Shown: positions 11,547-24,047, numbered from the stretch's first letter. The stretch is DNA of 64,000 nt from Azolla pinnata (GCA_037176905.1 JBBBWG010032308.1:1-64000), one strand, 5' to 3'. Notes: generated by a model not told the origin, from the sequence alone. Numbers and translations are program-made.

Positions 11547-12060
11547 TTTTTCAGTATACATTCCAAATGTTGGTTAATACTGATGCTCTTCAAGAAAAAT
11601 CCCAAACACAAATCAACGCACAAGGTTGGTTGATGCTAATGCATAAGAGAAGCTTCCCAGAGCTTCCTTTTTTCTTTTCCCAATTCTCTACTTTACACAT
11701 AGCCTCAAACCTGCATTGAGCTCTGAGTCATCAAAACATATGATGTTTTCAGTATATATCCCAAATGTTGATTAATGCTGACATTCCTCAAGAAAAATCC
11801 CAAATGCTAATCAACACACAAGCTTGGTTGATTGATGCTAATGCATAAGAGAAGCTTCCCAGAGCTCCCTTTGTTTTTCCCTGCTTTATACATGGCCTCG
11901 AATCTGCATCGAGATCAGAGCCATCAAAACATACGACGAAGCATCGTTCCGGTTCATCTTCATCGCGCTTGCATCAAAGCTTGCATCGAGATCTGAGCCA
12001 TGAAAACACACGACGAGGCATCGTTCCGGTTCATCTTCATCGCGCTTGCAAACGCATCCT
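11547..12060. repeat. tandem duplications over the 3' end of the PPR gene
   Basis: A unit of about 195 bp is present at 11547-11745 and 11746-11938, sharing for example GCATAAGAGAAGCTTCCCAG. Its right part recurs a third time, with a second local duplication of about 75 bp (roughly 11898-11974 and 11975-12055) that copies the last PPR codons. The unit contains the reverse complement of the PPR E-motif end, so the duplications start inside the gene and run into its 3' flank. Confidence 0.8.
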
Positions 12061-15000
12061 CGGCGAGAGCTACATTTCCATGATCTCGACAAACACCCAA
12101 GATGCTATGCCATGCAGCGAGATCAGCACGAACTGGTATTTCCTTGGCCATTTGGATTGCATTATGCATGTCTCCGATGCGGCAAAGGAGGTCCACCATG
12201 CCACTGACATGTTTGATTGTCGGGGCAATTCCATATATCTCGGTCATGGCATCGAAATACATGCAGCTGTTATAGAGGAAGCCAGCCCTACTGCATGCGC
12301 TTAGTACGATAAGGAAAGTGGCATCGCTCGGCTTCAGACCTTCTCCAATGATTCTGTGGAACAGGCGGAAAACCTTCGAGCATTCTCCGAGCTGCGCATA
12401 GCCTGCGAGAACCGCATTCCATGAGACCACAGTCCCAATTCGAGCCATTTCCAAATCAAACAGCACTTCGCAGGCTTCTTCCAGAAAGCCGCACTTTGCA
12501 TACATGTCGATCAACGTGTTGTTGCCAGCTACTACTGCACAAAGACCTCTTTCCGACACAAGCCCTTTCTTTTCCATTTCCATGTGTAGCTCCTGGCCTT
12601 TCCCTGCAGCTCCTAAGCTGCTACAAGCTCTCAGACTGCATATAAATGTCACGAGATTCGGGCAGATGCGCTCGAGTCGCATCCTCTCAATGCATTGCAA
12701 TGCTTCTGCCCCATGGCCCAACTTCAGGTACCCTGCTATTAGTGCGGTCCACGATACGACATTTCGAATCGGAAGCTTAAGGAACAGCTCCTCTACCTCG
12801 GAGAGCATGCCGCATTCGGAGTAAGCATCGATCAAAGCGTTCCAGATAAGAGTGTTGGTTGTGAGAATGCCTCTCTGGTCGAGCACCGCATGCATTTCGC
12901 AGCATTTGGCAGGTGATTTGATGTTCCCACAAGCCTTCAAGCTGCCCAAATATGTCACAGCATCTGGAAACCCACCTTCAAGCTGCATTTGGGAGATGCA
13001 CTGGAGTGCTCTTTCACCTTGCCCTTGTTCAGCATACCCTGTTATAAGCACATTCCACGAAACAACACCACGATGAAGGAGATGCTTATCGAAAATCTCT
13101 TGCGCTACGGCGAGAAGGCCACAATCTACATACATGCCCAGCACAGCATTGCTTGCGATTACGTCGGTATTCAGAAGACCCATTCTTTCCATCGTCATGT
13201 GTATGTCTTGCCCCCTGTTCAATGCTCCTACGATGCCGCATGCTCTCATTACAGAAACCCATGTGAAAGCATCCGCAGAAACACCTTCGAGTCGCATGAG
13301 CTCAAAACATTCGAGAGCTTTCTCGCCGCTTCCATGCCCGACATATCCTGCAATTAACGATGTCCACGAGCAAGTGTCTCGTGCTCGGAGCTCGTCAAAC
13401 AACTTCTGCGCTTCGTCAAGCAAGTTACACTTTGCATACATATCCAGTAACATGTTGCCAACAACAGGAAAGTCTACCTCGAATTCACTTGCGGACCCAA
13501 TTTGGCAATGTATTGCTTTGCCTCTGACGACTGCTTCCGCGTTACCACAAGCTTTCAAAACGAATATAAAAGTGATGGGAGTGGGAGAGATACCTTCACA
13601 CTGCATCTGTTCAAAACAACTCAGAGCTTGTTCGAAACGCCCTTGCTCTACATATCCCTCGATGATCGTGGTCCGTGAGATAACATGCTCATCAAAGACG
13701 TCGACAGCAATTTCTTCAGCTTTCCCAAGAAAGCCAAGTCTAGCATACATATGGATCAAGGCGTTTTGAACAACTGGAACTCTAACCAGCGGCCCGATCT
13801 TATCGATGTCGGAATGCATTTCTTGACCTTTGTTGATATCACCGATGTTAGCACAAGCTTTTAAGAGACTAACATATGTGATACCGTTAGGAGGGATACC
13901 ATCCAGTTGCATAAGTTCAAGGCATCTTATCGCAGCTTCATCATGGCCATATTCCACATATCCAGTAATCAATCCGTTCCACGAGACTATATCTCTACCC
14001 GGAATGCTGTCAAGGGCTCGGTGTGCCTCTTGAACCGACCCACAGTTTGCATACATGCCCACCACAGCATTTCCAATAGTAATATCTGCTTCCATTAATC
14101 CTTTCTTCGCAATCTCTGTATGTATTTCGTATCCTTTGTCAATGGACCCTATGTTTCCAGAAGCTTTCAAGCTCCAAACAAAACTCACAATATTTTGAAG
14201 AACGCCCTCCAGTTGCATGAGTTCAAAACACATGAGTCCATCTTCACTACTGCCATGGTCAACATATCCTGAGATGAGTGCATTCCATGACACATAGTTT
14301 CGTGCAGGCAAGCCATCAAACACGTCCAATGCCTCCATAAATAAGCCACATTTCACATACATCTCAACTAAATTGTTACCAATATCAAGATCTTCCTGCC
14401 GCAATGCCCTTTTCACAATCTCAGCATGTATTTCTTCACCCTTGCCTATGGCATGTCTGTTTGCACAAGCTTTCAAGCTGTAAATCAAAGTCAGTACACT
14501 TGAAAGCACACCCTCCAATTGCATATTATCGAAGCATCTAAGAGCTTCAGCACCCTTTCCCTGGTCCAGACAACCGACGATAAACGTAGTCCACACGACT
14601 ACTTCACGAATAGGAAGATTATCGAATACTTCTTGAGCTTTTGCAAGGCATCCACACTTCATATACATGTCGACCAGTGCATTACCCACGAATACATCTT
14701 TATGTAAACCCCCTTTCCTTTCAATCCCGATGTGTATTCGATGCCCTGTGATTAGGGCTCCAAGGGTACCGCAGCATTTCAAGATACAAACATATGTCAA
14801 TGCATCTGGCAGAATACCTTCTAGTAGCATTTGTTCAAAGCATTTTATTGATTGTTCATCGTGCCTGTGGTCAGTATAGCCTGAAATGAGTGATGTCCAG
14901 GTGACAACATTACGAACTAAAAGCTCGTTAAAAATATGTTCAGCATTTTCCAGTGAGTCACATTTGGCGTAAATGTTTACTAATGTATTGCCAAGAACAA

Positions 15001-15892
15001 GATCTCTTTCTAGAAGCCCATTCCTGCTTATCTCAGTGTATATCTCATCAACCTTGTCTATTGCACCAATCATTCCGCAGGCCTTCAGACTAGAAGCAAA
15101 TGTATGAGTATTTGGAGACACGGCAGCAGCTTTCATCTCTTCAAAATATTTGAGTGCTTTCATAGGATATTTATGCTCAGCATACCCTGCAATGAGAGCC
15201 GTCCAGGAAATCACATCCCTGATAGGAAGCATATTGAAAACTTGTTCTGCATCCTCGATCAAGCCACATTTGCAATACATATTAACCAGGGCATTACCAA
15301 CTGCCGCTTCTCTTTCCAGTAGTCCATTTCTTTCGATCTCAACATGCATTTCTTGACCTTTCCTTGTCTCTCCTAAAGCACTGCATGCTTTCAAGCTGCA
15401 AACAACTGTGACATTGTTCGGAAAAACGCCTTCCAACCGCATTCGATCAAAACATCTAACTGCTTCTTCACCATGCCCATTGTCAGCATAGGCTGCTATC
15501 AGTGTTGTCCATGAGACTACGTCCCGAGTAGAAAGTTCATCAAATAACTGCTGTGCCTTTGATAGCAAACCACACTTTGTATACATGCAAACCAAGGTAT
15601 TGCCAACAAAGAGATCAGCCTTCAATGTACCTCTTTTCGAAATGTCAGCATGTAATTCAACCCCTCCATTAGAATCTTGTAGTTTGATACAAGCCCTTAA
15701 TAGTGCTACAAAGGTGTGTGCCGAGATATAGACAGTCTCATCTTTCGACAATGTCTTGTACAAAGCCAGGGCATCATGTAGCTTCCCACATTTGGTATAG
15801 CCAGTAATAAGAGAATTCCAAGATACAGAGGTTGTATTTGCCAACCTACCAAAAGCCAGTTGAGTATCCTCCATTGTACATACTTTCAACAT
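11960..15892 (-). CDS. PLS-class PPR protein, 1310 residues, E1-type end
   Basis: An intronless frame of 1310 residues made almost wholly of pentatricopeptide repeats, in about twelve PLS triplets of 101 residues (roughly 36 motifs). Typical parts are VGNALVDMYxKCG, VVSWTALIAGY and SLKACGxIGxxxKGxEIH. PPR proteins bind organellar RNA in a sequence-specific way; PLS types are mostly C-to-U editing factors. Here the last triplet is followed only by an E1-like stretch (DLAAWHSILGVCRDHGNVAL) and no E2 or DYW deaminase domain, so it would need a partner for editing, or acts otherwise. The first motif is incomplete and no transit peptide is clear, so an upstream exon may be missing; ATG 15890-15892 is the first ATG in the frame. 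The last residues (ALMQAR) come from a local duplication read in another frame. Confidence 0.85.
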   Translation of the reverse strand: MLKVCTMEDTQLAFGRLANTTSVSWNSLITGYTKCGKLHDALALYKTLSKDETVYISAHTFVALLRACIKLQDSNGGVELHADISKRGTLKADLFVGNTLVCMYTKCGLLSKAQQLFDELSTRDVVSWTTLIAAYADNGHGEEAVRCFDRMRLEGVFPNNVTVVCSLKACSALGETRKGQEMHVEIERNGLLEREAAVGNALVNMYCKCGLIEDAEQVFNMLPIRDVISWTALIAGYAEHKYPMKALKYFEEMKAAAVSPNTHTFASSLKACGMIGAIDKVDEIYTEISRNGLLERDLVLGNTLVNIYAKCDSLENAEHIFNELLVRNVVTWTSLISGYTDHRHDEQSIKCFEQMLLEGILPDALTYVCILKCCGTLGALITGHRIHIGIERKGGLHKDVFVGNALVDMYMKCGCLAKAQEVFDNLPIREVVVWTTFIVGCLDQGKGAEALRCFDNMQLEGVLSSVLTLIYSLKACANRHAIGKGEEIHAEIVKRALRQEDLDIGNNLVEMYVKCGLFMEALDVFDGLPARNYVSWNALISGYVDHGSSEDGLMCFELMQLEGVLQNIVSFVWSLKASGNIGSIDKGYEIHTEIAKKGLMEADITIGNAVVGMYANCGSVQEAHRALDSIPGRDIVSWNGLITGYVEYGHDEAAIRCLELMQLDGIPPNGITYVSLLKACANIGDINKGQEMHSDIDKIGPLVRVPVVQNALIHMYARLGFLGKAEEIAVDVFDEHVISRTTIIEGYVEQGRFEQALSCFEQMQCEGISPTPITFIFVLKACGNAEAVVRGKAIHCQIGSASEFEVDFPVVGNMLLDMYAKCNLLDEAQKLFDELRARDTCSWTSLIAGYVGHGSGEKALECFELMRLEGVSADAFTWVSVMRACGIVGALNRGQDIHMTMERMGLLNTDVIASNAVLGMYVDCGLLAVAQEIFDKHLLHRGVVSWNVLITGYAEQGQGERALQCISQMQLEGGFPDAVTYLGSLKACGNIKSPAKCCEMHAVLDQRGILTTNTLIWNALIDAYSECGMLSEVEELFLKLPIRNVVSWTALIAGYLKLGHGAEALQCIERMRLERICPNLVTFICSLRACSSLGAAGKGQELHMEMEKKGLVSERGLCAVVAGNNTLIDMYAKCGFLEEACEVLFDLEMARIGTVVSWNAVLAGYAQLGECSKVFRLFHRIIGEGLKPSDATFLIVLSACSRAGFLYNSCMYFDAMTEIYGIAPTIKHVSGMVDLLCRIGDMHNAIQMAKEIPVRADLAAWHSILGVCRDHGNVALAEDAFASAMKMNRNDASSCVFMAQISMQALMQAR

Positions 15893-17824
15893 CTTCCAGG
15901 AAAGGTAATTTCCATGTTATTTAAGTTGTACATACAGATAGAGCCTGAAATGTGAGGATTTCTGGGATGGAAGCAAAAACCACTGATTCTTGTCAAGTCA
16001 TCCCTAGATTGAACTACGGATAGGAATATGAATACAAATGGAAATCCACACGATCGCTGTATTTCATTCACAATACTGGAAAACAGATGTTCCATGATAT
16101 AAGAAATGTAGATAGTCCTACAGAAGATGCTCAATCCAGGATTCTTACTGACCTCACCATTTGAGTTCAGACGAAATGTAGATCGTCCTAGAGAAGATGC
16201 TCGATCCAGGTTTTTTACTGACCCCACCTATGGAATTCAGACGTTCCATGCTAATACCCACCATATTTAGAACATGTGGATAGCAACACATGAAAATTCC
16301 AAGCTTGCTTGTCCATGTGACTTCACCATTCCAGAGGTGTGTGGATATCACTCTGGTAAGAAGATGCACAAGCCCAGATGTCCAATGCTAGAAAGCCTGC
16401 ATAAACAATTGAAATTCTCGCAACTTTCTGCTGTAGATAAAATTGCGTTTATTCATGGAGATTTATTCAACCACCCTACAAAAAAAATTATACTCCTATG
16501 AGCCACAACAATGTACTTCCATCCTTATGCAGAACACTGAACTGTGGGAATGTGTTCAATGCAAGTTATAAACCAATAAACAAACAAAACAGGGAAGAAA
16601 AAAACATCTTGTGATCAACTCTGAAAATGTGTGCACCCTAAATCTTAACTCACAGCACTGGATTGTTTTTCTGTGCCCCAATAACACTGAAGACATGATT
16701 TTTGAGTGGAGCAAGCTTCGAAGAATAGCAGATTTCTTGAGTTCCTTCAACCGATAGCAAACCCTGTGATCGAAGAATTTGTTCTGGGCGATTTCCACCC
16801 AACTGACCGATGTACCTTCTGGTGTCAGATCATCTGCTTGATTCATGACGTCGTTTCTTCAACTAAAGATATGGTAATTCCTATCTAGAGAAGATATCCG
16901 AGGGTCGATCCAAGATATTACCCTGCTTGAGGGCAATGGCCATGGAAAAACAAAGAATAAAATATAGGACTTCCGGAGAGGAAGCTTGGCCTATGTCATA
17001 GATCCTGGGGCAAAAGAGCATCTTCAATACCAGACACCGGCCATCAACTCCATCAGTTTGTCCCCAGGCTTCTTACCACAAACGAGCTGTGTTGAAAGCT
17101 GCTGGGAGAACAACACTACACCGATTCACTGGTTCCTAACAAGACCCCAGCATGACGCTATGCCAAATCATATAGACTTCGGCTATGTTGCACAATAGGA
17201 GATCATGGTGAGCTCGACCGAGCTTGGGAGGAAGAAAGAAAGCACTTCGTTCCAGCGGCTTTCCCCAGAGAAAGAGGCACCTCGAAGGCTCAAATGATTT
17301 CCATCATTTTTCTTTTGATGCTTCCCTTCGCTTTCTAAATAGAGAGATATAACCACTTTTGTCATAATTTTCTTCAGCGATGGCAACAGACTAAAGCGTC
17401 GTTTACTCAACATCTTTGACACCAAATGACAAGTCTTATGTCTCATAAAACTAAAAACAAATTCATTCATTCACTTGCAAATTTCACCCATTCTGTAATG
17501 AGCAGATTACGCACTAGAAATGATTTGAGAAAGAGCATTCATTACCCACAAGAAATCTAAATGAGCCTGTTGAATAGAAATATGTGGTAATAATCATTGA
17601 TTTGACATCAGAAAATATATAGCTGAGTAAGCTATATATATGCTCTTGGGCATGGCGGGTGATCGAAAGAAAATGTACAGAAAGTTTTTCAAGTAAATCC
17701 AATGCCCACCGACAATACCCCTTCTGAAACACAAATGGAGTTTTCTAGTGCACAGTACATTAATCATACATTCATAGCATTAGCCGTATAGCAACTGAAC
17801 TCTGTCAATCAACTCCCCAATCAC
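15893..17824. other. spacer between PPR gene and kinesin B
   Basis: Upstream flank of the PPR gene and 3' flank of kinesin B (both minus strand). Contains the 70-bp tandem duplication listed separately. No PPR-like or other coding exon was recognised. The stretch 16900-17180 is somewhat GC-richer but has no long frame. Confidence 0.45.
16103..16242. repeat. 70-bp tandem duplication
   Basis: Two direct copies, 16103-16172 and 16173-16242, share GAAATGTAGAT(A/C)GTCCTA and GAAGATGCTC(A/G)ATCCAGG with a few substitutions. Located upstream of the PPR gene start. Confidence 0.85.
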
Positions 17825-20800
17825 TTATCGGTTCCAGATCTTCTCTCTGTTGTACATGTTTGACAAAACCTTGTTCCCCACAACCACTCTTCGGGCGCCA
17901 CCTGCAAGTGTTAATGGTATGGCTGAAGTGGCATTGTTGGCATTCCATGGCTGATTGTTAACCGCTTGAGTAGTGGGAGGCTGTGGCTTACCCCAAGTAG
18001 TAGCAATACTGACCCTTCTCATCTTACTGGATACTTTTCTATCCCCATCAGTCTCTACTTTCCTAACACTTCTTTCGACAATTGGTGGGCGGTCAACAAT
18101 TAGTTGGCGGTTGGCATCTCTATCACCTTGGGCCTTCAGATAACTAGGCTGTAAGTGTGGTGACTTGAAGTGCACTTTGCGAGGTATGCTTCTCCTAAGC
18201 ACAGTGGATGGAGCTATGGCGGTGCCCTTCTTCCAACCATGGGGTTTGGGTGAACTAGTACTGCATTTCTCTGGATTAGGAAGCTGATTTTCATCCGCAA
18301 ATGTATCTTGCAAGCTTTCTGACGATGATTGCACACTTGAGGATGCTACAGGGGGTAGTAAACTATTGGCCATTGACATTGAAGGTCTTCTTCTAGGCAT
18401 CACACATAAGGAAACTCGTCCAGGCTTCCTCAGGGATGCAGAAGACGACAATGGCACATTGTACTTGCCTGATGTGCTGTTCAAGTTTGTTCTTTCAATG
18501 AATGCAGAATCTGTATCACTGCCAATCTCGCTGTTTTTGTTAGATAGGACTTCATCTGCACAACTGCTCTCAATACCATCAGAGGCCTTAAAATTGGCTT
18601 CTTTCGATCGGTTTTTACTCAAGCTCAACAAACCCAGTGGCTGAAGCATTGTTCTTCTATCCACAGAAGGATCAATGGTTGCTGAAACAGTAGACATTCT
18701 GGTTTTGAGTTCTTCCCGAAGTTTCTCTATCAAAATCTGCTGCTCTTTGACCTTGCTTTCAGCTGTACACCTTGCCTTCTTCTCGTTCATTATCGTTCCC
18801 TCGTATTCCTTTACTGTTTCAGCAAAAGATCGCGATGCTTGATCTTTCATTTTCAATGCTTCCTCAAGCTTTTTCATAGTTTCCTCATGTTTGCGAAGGT
18901 TTTCATCTTTATGTTTCACTTCTTGCTTGAATTTTTCGACCTGCCAAAAAAACTGTTAGACCTGAAGGGAACAACAAAATCATGCTGCTCCCAAAAAACA
19001 TTTTCTTATATGTCAAGATTTCATCAATACCGTTTGCTTGTACTTTACAATATCTGCTGACTCAGTTTGTTTCCGAGCTGGTCCAAGTTCTACTCCCCGA
19101 ACTCTACTGGCAAAATTTAAAGAACAGAGTGTCTCTCCAGCATCAAATTCACTGGGGCTGATTTGGACAAACATCAAAGTCTTGGATTCTCCCCCTGTGA
19201 GTCCAGTAATAGCAGGTTAGCACAATCATTTGAAATGCACATTTCACCAATAAGACATGTTCCATACCTAATGAATCTTGCAAGAGGTGAGTAAGCTTTG
19301 AGTTCCTGCAATGAATTTATTCATCCTTCATTCAGTAAACTATAAAGGAAGAAAGAAAGATATCTAGCCTTTTCAACTAACCTATAAGGAATTTGATTGC
19401 AGGACGAAAGAAAGATATGTAACCTTTTCAACTAACCTATAAGGAATGTGATTACTTTTCGTTGACAAAGCGTGTATCACATCACCAAGCGCAGATAATG
19501 ACTTGTTTATGCTCTGAGCTTCCTTGAGCCTCTCACCTTGGACATCAGACTTGGCTACTCTCTCACTCCCAGCCAAATCAACAAGCCAAAGCTTGCTTCT
19601 AGTGCATTCTCCAGTGATGAGGCTTTCTCCCTTCACCATAACACAGAGCATGCTGAATAAAAAAAACATATCATCAAATCATTTATGCAGCAGAATCAGA
19701 GTACCTTCCCGAGTCTGAATTATTTTAATGCATGCACCAATCTGAATCATCTAGTTCCGTAATAGCTAAACCAAGCTCAAGAAATGTTTTACCAATGAGA
19801 TCTGCTGCTGTGCTCATTACAATTAGTGGCGCTGACAGCTCTCGCACTGCTACCTGTTTGAAGTACCTCCCACACCTCATCCATGCTCTGTACTGTTGCT
19901 TCTGTGAGCCCAGGAACATGGTGAACACCTTCTGCAACTTGTTTGATCTCAAGCCTTGCATACAAAATGGTTCATAGTTGAGATCTCATCCCAATTGTCA
20001 ATCTAAATAACACGCACATATGCAGTAGAACTTGCAAATAATTACAGGGAGCTTAAAAAGAAAGACATTGTAGAATATGTATAAAAAAAATAGAAACATC
20101 TTGTATTAAACTCTAAGTGAAGGAATTGGGAATGTATGCATACTATCCGAGCAATGACAAATGATGCAATTCTTCAAGCCCAAAAATATATAAAACACAA
20201 AAAGGAAACTGCATACTTTTTCGCACATTGCCCTGTTGCTATAGGAGATGCCAACAGATCACGAATCTGTTCATTGTAAACTTCAACAACACTAACAGAT
20301 ATGGAATATTCAAATTGCCCCTTTCTTTCTGATGCCAATTTGAAAAGCTCCTCTAGAGTTCGGTAATTTACTCCTCTGTCTTGTTCAGTACCTTCCATAG
20401 TAAATGTCTTTCCTGTCCCAGTCTGTCCATACGCAAATATGCAAACATTGTATCCATCCAAAACTGAGACCACAACTGGTGCAGTATCCAGAAAGACATC
20501 AGCTACAAAAGGCAAACAAAATAAGTCAGTTGATTAGGGGCATTCACAAATGAAAATTTTACCCTATCTTATGCAATTGAGCTATCTGTGCAAGGTTTTA
20601 TTTTATTTAGCCTAACACTTAATGATTGCTTACATTGGCTATTAGCAGGGGTAAAGACACGATCAAATTTGAACTGTTTCTTTGATCCATTAGATCGGAT
20701 TGAGAGATCATTATCGCGAGTAGGATCAAATTCCACAACAGCAGAAGCACCTGAATTTGCTTCAGCTGCGCTAAGGGGCCGACAACGGCAGAAAACTCTA

Positions 20801-23156
20801 ATGTTACCTGCATATAATAGAAGATGCCCAATATAAATCAATAAATCATTGTGCATCCACATGTATACTGACAATTTGCTTCTGGCAATACCTTTTAGCT
20901 CGAGAACCTGATTATAATAAAGTCTCAAGTCTTGTCCTTGTTTGACAAATGTTTTCTTTAGTTCATCATGCTCATGAACTGCAAATTAAGTTGATAATGT
21001 CAGGAAAGCCAACGTATGAACGAGAATACATGGAACATAGAAGCAATCAAACAAGTTCACACAAATAGTAACACTGCAAAAAATACCATAAAGTGTGCTT
21101 AAAATAAACCCAAAATGGATACCTAATTGCTCAACTTTCTGGGTCATGTCTTGGATTGCTGGGAATGATTCAACCCATTTGTGACTTTCTTCGGCAAGAA
21201 TAGCATAATCCTGCTTAAGAAGCTGCACAGAATAATTGAATTACGGTTTCAAGAAAATCCTAACCAGGATAAGGATTCAGATTCACAAATTGAAAAGATT
21301 GTAATTAAATCAGCTCAGTGGTCATAAAATACCTGGTATCGGGAATGAATGTCAAGTAAAGCTGTGAGCCATCTCTGCTTATCACTTTCAGCTTTATCCT
21401 GTACTTCTTTGAGATCAATGAGTTGTCTCTCGACAGCCTGAGCTGTCAAGCATAAGAAAAATCGGTAATCTAAATTTAGATTTTGATGTAGATGCATTGG
21501 GGAAAATAAGTACTGAGATCAACACTACAGGGTGTAAACACAGAAACGGTTATACCCAGGGAGTCTACATGGAAGGATCTACAATCAAGCTCATTTTGAA
21601 GTTTCTCATTTTGACGATTTGCATGTTCTGCGGACATCCATGCCTCATGGACTTCATTCTTCAACGCTTGAATTTTCAATTCGTACTCCTTTATATATCT
21701 TCGTGTTCTTCTTTTCTGGACCGTAGAAACAGTGAATCTTTTCATATGATCCACATTAAGGATAAGACTTTAGAGAAAGAGAAAGGGAACAAGTGATATG
21801 ATCACGGACCTTCTTGATTTTCGAATCACTACTTTGTATGTGAAGCTGTGGATGCTCTTTTCCTTTGTGTGAATCTGTACTCTGTATAGGACTTTGGGAA
21901 ATGTCCTCAGCCAATACTTGCTTGTCCATATTTAAGGTTGCAGTATGGTCAACCAAGCCTATTGCCATGTAATCAAAGTGGGCTGACTTAGTAGAACGGA
22001 GAAAAGCTTGAATAGAACATATTGGCCCTTGCACGAAGTATATATACTAGTAAGTTGAATATAAACATTACCTTGAGAATTAGATTTCCGAAGACAAATG
22101 CCACATATTATTGGGCTTCCAACAATGCCACGAAAGGAAATTACAAGCCCCTTATCCTTCACCTTTGCCTTTACATTTGCCAAAATAAGGGGGGTATTTG
22201 ACCCCACTCTTGAATACACATCGAGCTTGGAAATAACCTGTCCCATCATGATCAAATATAAAGAACTTCTAGCAATTCCACAGTTTCCTAAAAGCCACTG
22301 TAACAAACTGAAAGGCTTACCTTTTCATTTTGCACCAAAATATCGAATGTTCGAAGACCAGGTGGGCCATTAGTGAAGATAATCTCTGCGAAGTGAAGGT
22401 CAACCAAATAATTTCCAGGAGCAATATTCTCAATGAAATATGAACAATTCCCATATCTTGCAGTTTGATAGAGGCAACAGTCTTTGGTGGCTGCAATATT
22501 CTCTCCTGTGCCAAGGACATCCCCTCCATCAAAATAACAATCTTCAGAGAGATCGACTCCAAAAGATGTATTTTGGATCAAGGATCCACCGGCGTTTATA
22601 AATAGCAGAATGTTTTCTGTAACATACATGAAATAAGGTGATTTGAGTTTTATGAGTTCAGATTCCAGATCTACATACATATGCTGATGAGTTTTAAACT
22701 AGTATTACCAAGTGAATTTTCTTCGAATTCTTTTCCACTCATCAACAATGGGCCATTTTGGGAGCTGTAGCTATTACATTCATCAAAATCATCGCCACTC
22801 ATAGGGCTGCCGCTATAAACAGTGGAGCAAGACGCATCATCAGAGACAAGGCTTCCATGAGATGAATGTATTTGCATAGGCGACACACTCATGTTATCAT
22901 TTAATACTCTTGTTGGAGTTCTCATAGATTGGTCATCGCCCACAACATGCCATCTCTCATGCGAAATTTCTTCATAGGAGTATTCTTGGTGAGATACCCC
23001 CGTTGACAAATCCCCATTCCCTGCATCGACATGAGCACCTGTAGATACCTTGGCTTCTCCATTGTTGTCTACAGATGCATATATCCGACTAGCTTCAAAG
23101 TTACATAGCTCGTCCATACTTGCTCTATCCTTTACGTTGATTCCAGAAGAATCCAT
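17825..23156 (-). CDS. KIN-14 kinesin B with malectin-like domain
   Basis: Minus-end-directed kinesin of the plant KIN-14 group that carries a malectin-like (di-glucose-binding type) domain, 1223 residues. Exons in order: 23156-22709, 22616-22321, 22237-22072, 21958-21810, 21715-21556, 21442-21333, 21222-21123, 20978-20892, 20807-20634, 20502-20217, 19954-19793, 19652-19437, 19305-19268, 19194-19031, 18940-17825. Residues 1-149 are acidic with one 55-residue module. The malectin-like domain (about 150-303) begins [11 protein letters not shown] and includes [20 protein letters not shown] and LHFAEI. Coiled coil, then motor (about 506-840), with GQTGTGKT near 589, NxHSSRSH-type switch I (here MSTAADLIG in another frame, conserved residues in frame) and DLAGSE. 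A coiled coil and Ser/Pro/Arg-rich tail end in [11 protein letters not shown]. The domain composition matches Arabidopsis At1g72250/At2g22610. Family members act on microtubules; the ligand of the malectin part is not known from sequence. ATG 23156 is preceded by the same acceptor context as kinesin A. Confidence 0.94.
19351..19460. repeat. 55-bp duplication carrying an exon end and its splice donor
   Basis: Copies at 19351-19405 and 19406-19460 both contain, on the minus strand, the exon-12 end ATTCCTTATAG|GTTAGTTG. The upstream copy in gene order (19406-19460) holds the frame-consistent exon end at 19437. The second copy lies in the following intron and offers a nearly identical donor at about 19380. 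Confidence 0.85.
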
Positions 23157-24009
23157 TAGTTTCAAACGACCCTCGCTGACCAGCTTGATTGTTTTATCTC
23201 CTGTGCACGTTTTTGCAAGTTTCAAAATTAGGCAAATGATAGCTGGCGAAAATAATAATTGAATACAGTTTGCGTCACTCATTAATAGACTCCAAGCAAT
23301 TCAAGACATCTTTTTGATTAGCCAGCTGATGTAAAAGGCTCGCTTTACGAAGATTCCTGAACTGAAAATGATTGTTTCTTTTACTGTAGATTCGGTATCA
23401 TTTGAGCTCAATGAGTTCAATGATCAGGAATTTGAGGGACTAAGAAGTTAAATCTTCTGCTCTATATCCTGAGTTGATCGTCAAAGAGATAGATTTTCTG
23501 CGTCTCATTTTGAATCATTTGTTTTTGTCGACATATCCTGAACTAGAAGCCTTCCTTACATGAAATGAGAACGGCAAAGCGGTGAATGGAGATTTCTAAT
23601 TCAAGGAGACACGTTTAAAGCTAAGGAGAAGATCCGAGAAAGGTATCATCATCAACGACGGGATTCGGCCGGTTCAAAATAGAAACCAAGAAGAACGATG
23701 TGAAGCAAAGCAAGAGAGGCGCGCACCTGAGTACCAGAGCGACCGTAGCTTCGATCCCGAAGGACTTTTCCTGCAAAGAGAAGGATCCAGAGATGTGGCA
23801 GACAGGTTCGAGCAGCTCCCCGGACACGAAGACAGGCAAAAAAATCGGGCCTGGTTCCAAAGAGATGCAGAGAATGAGGATTTTTTCTTTCACAGCAGCG
23901 GGCGGGTGAAGAAGCTAGGGTTCTCTCGCAGGCAGATGGTCGAGGATCGGAAGCAGAAGATGCGTGCGATTTAGGGTTTGCAGGTACAGAGATCTGATCA
24001 GGAATTCAC

Positions 24010-24047
<38 letters not shown>

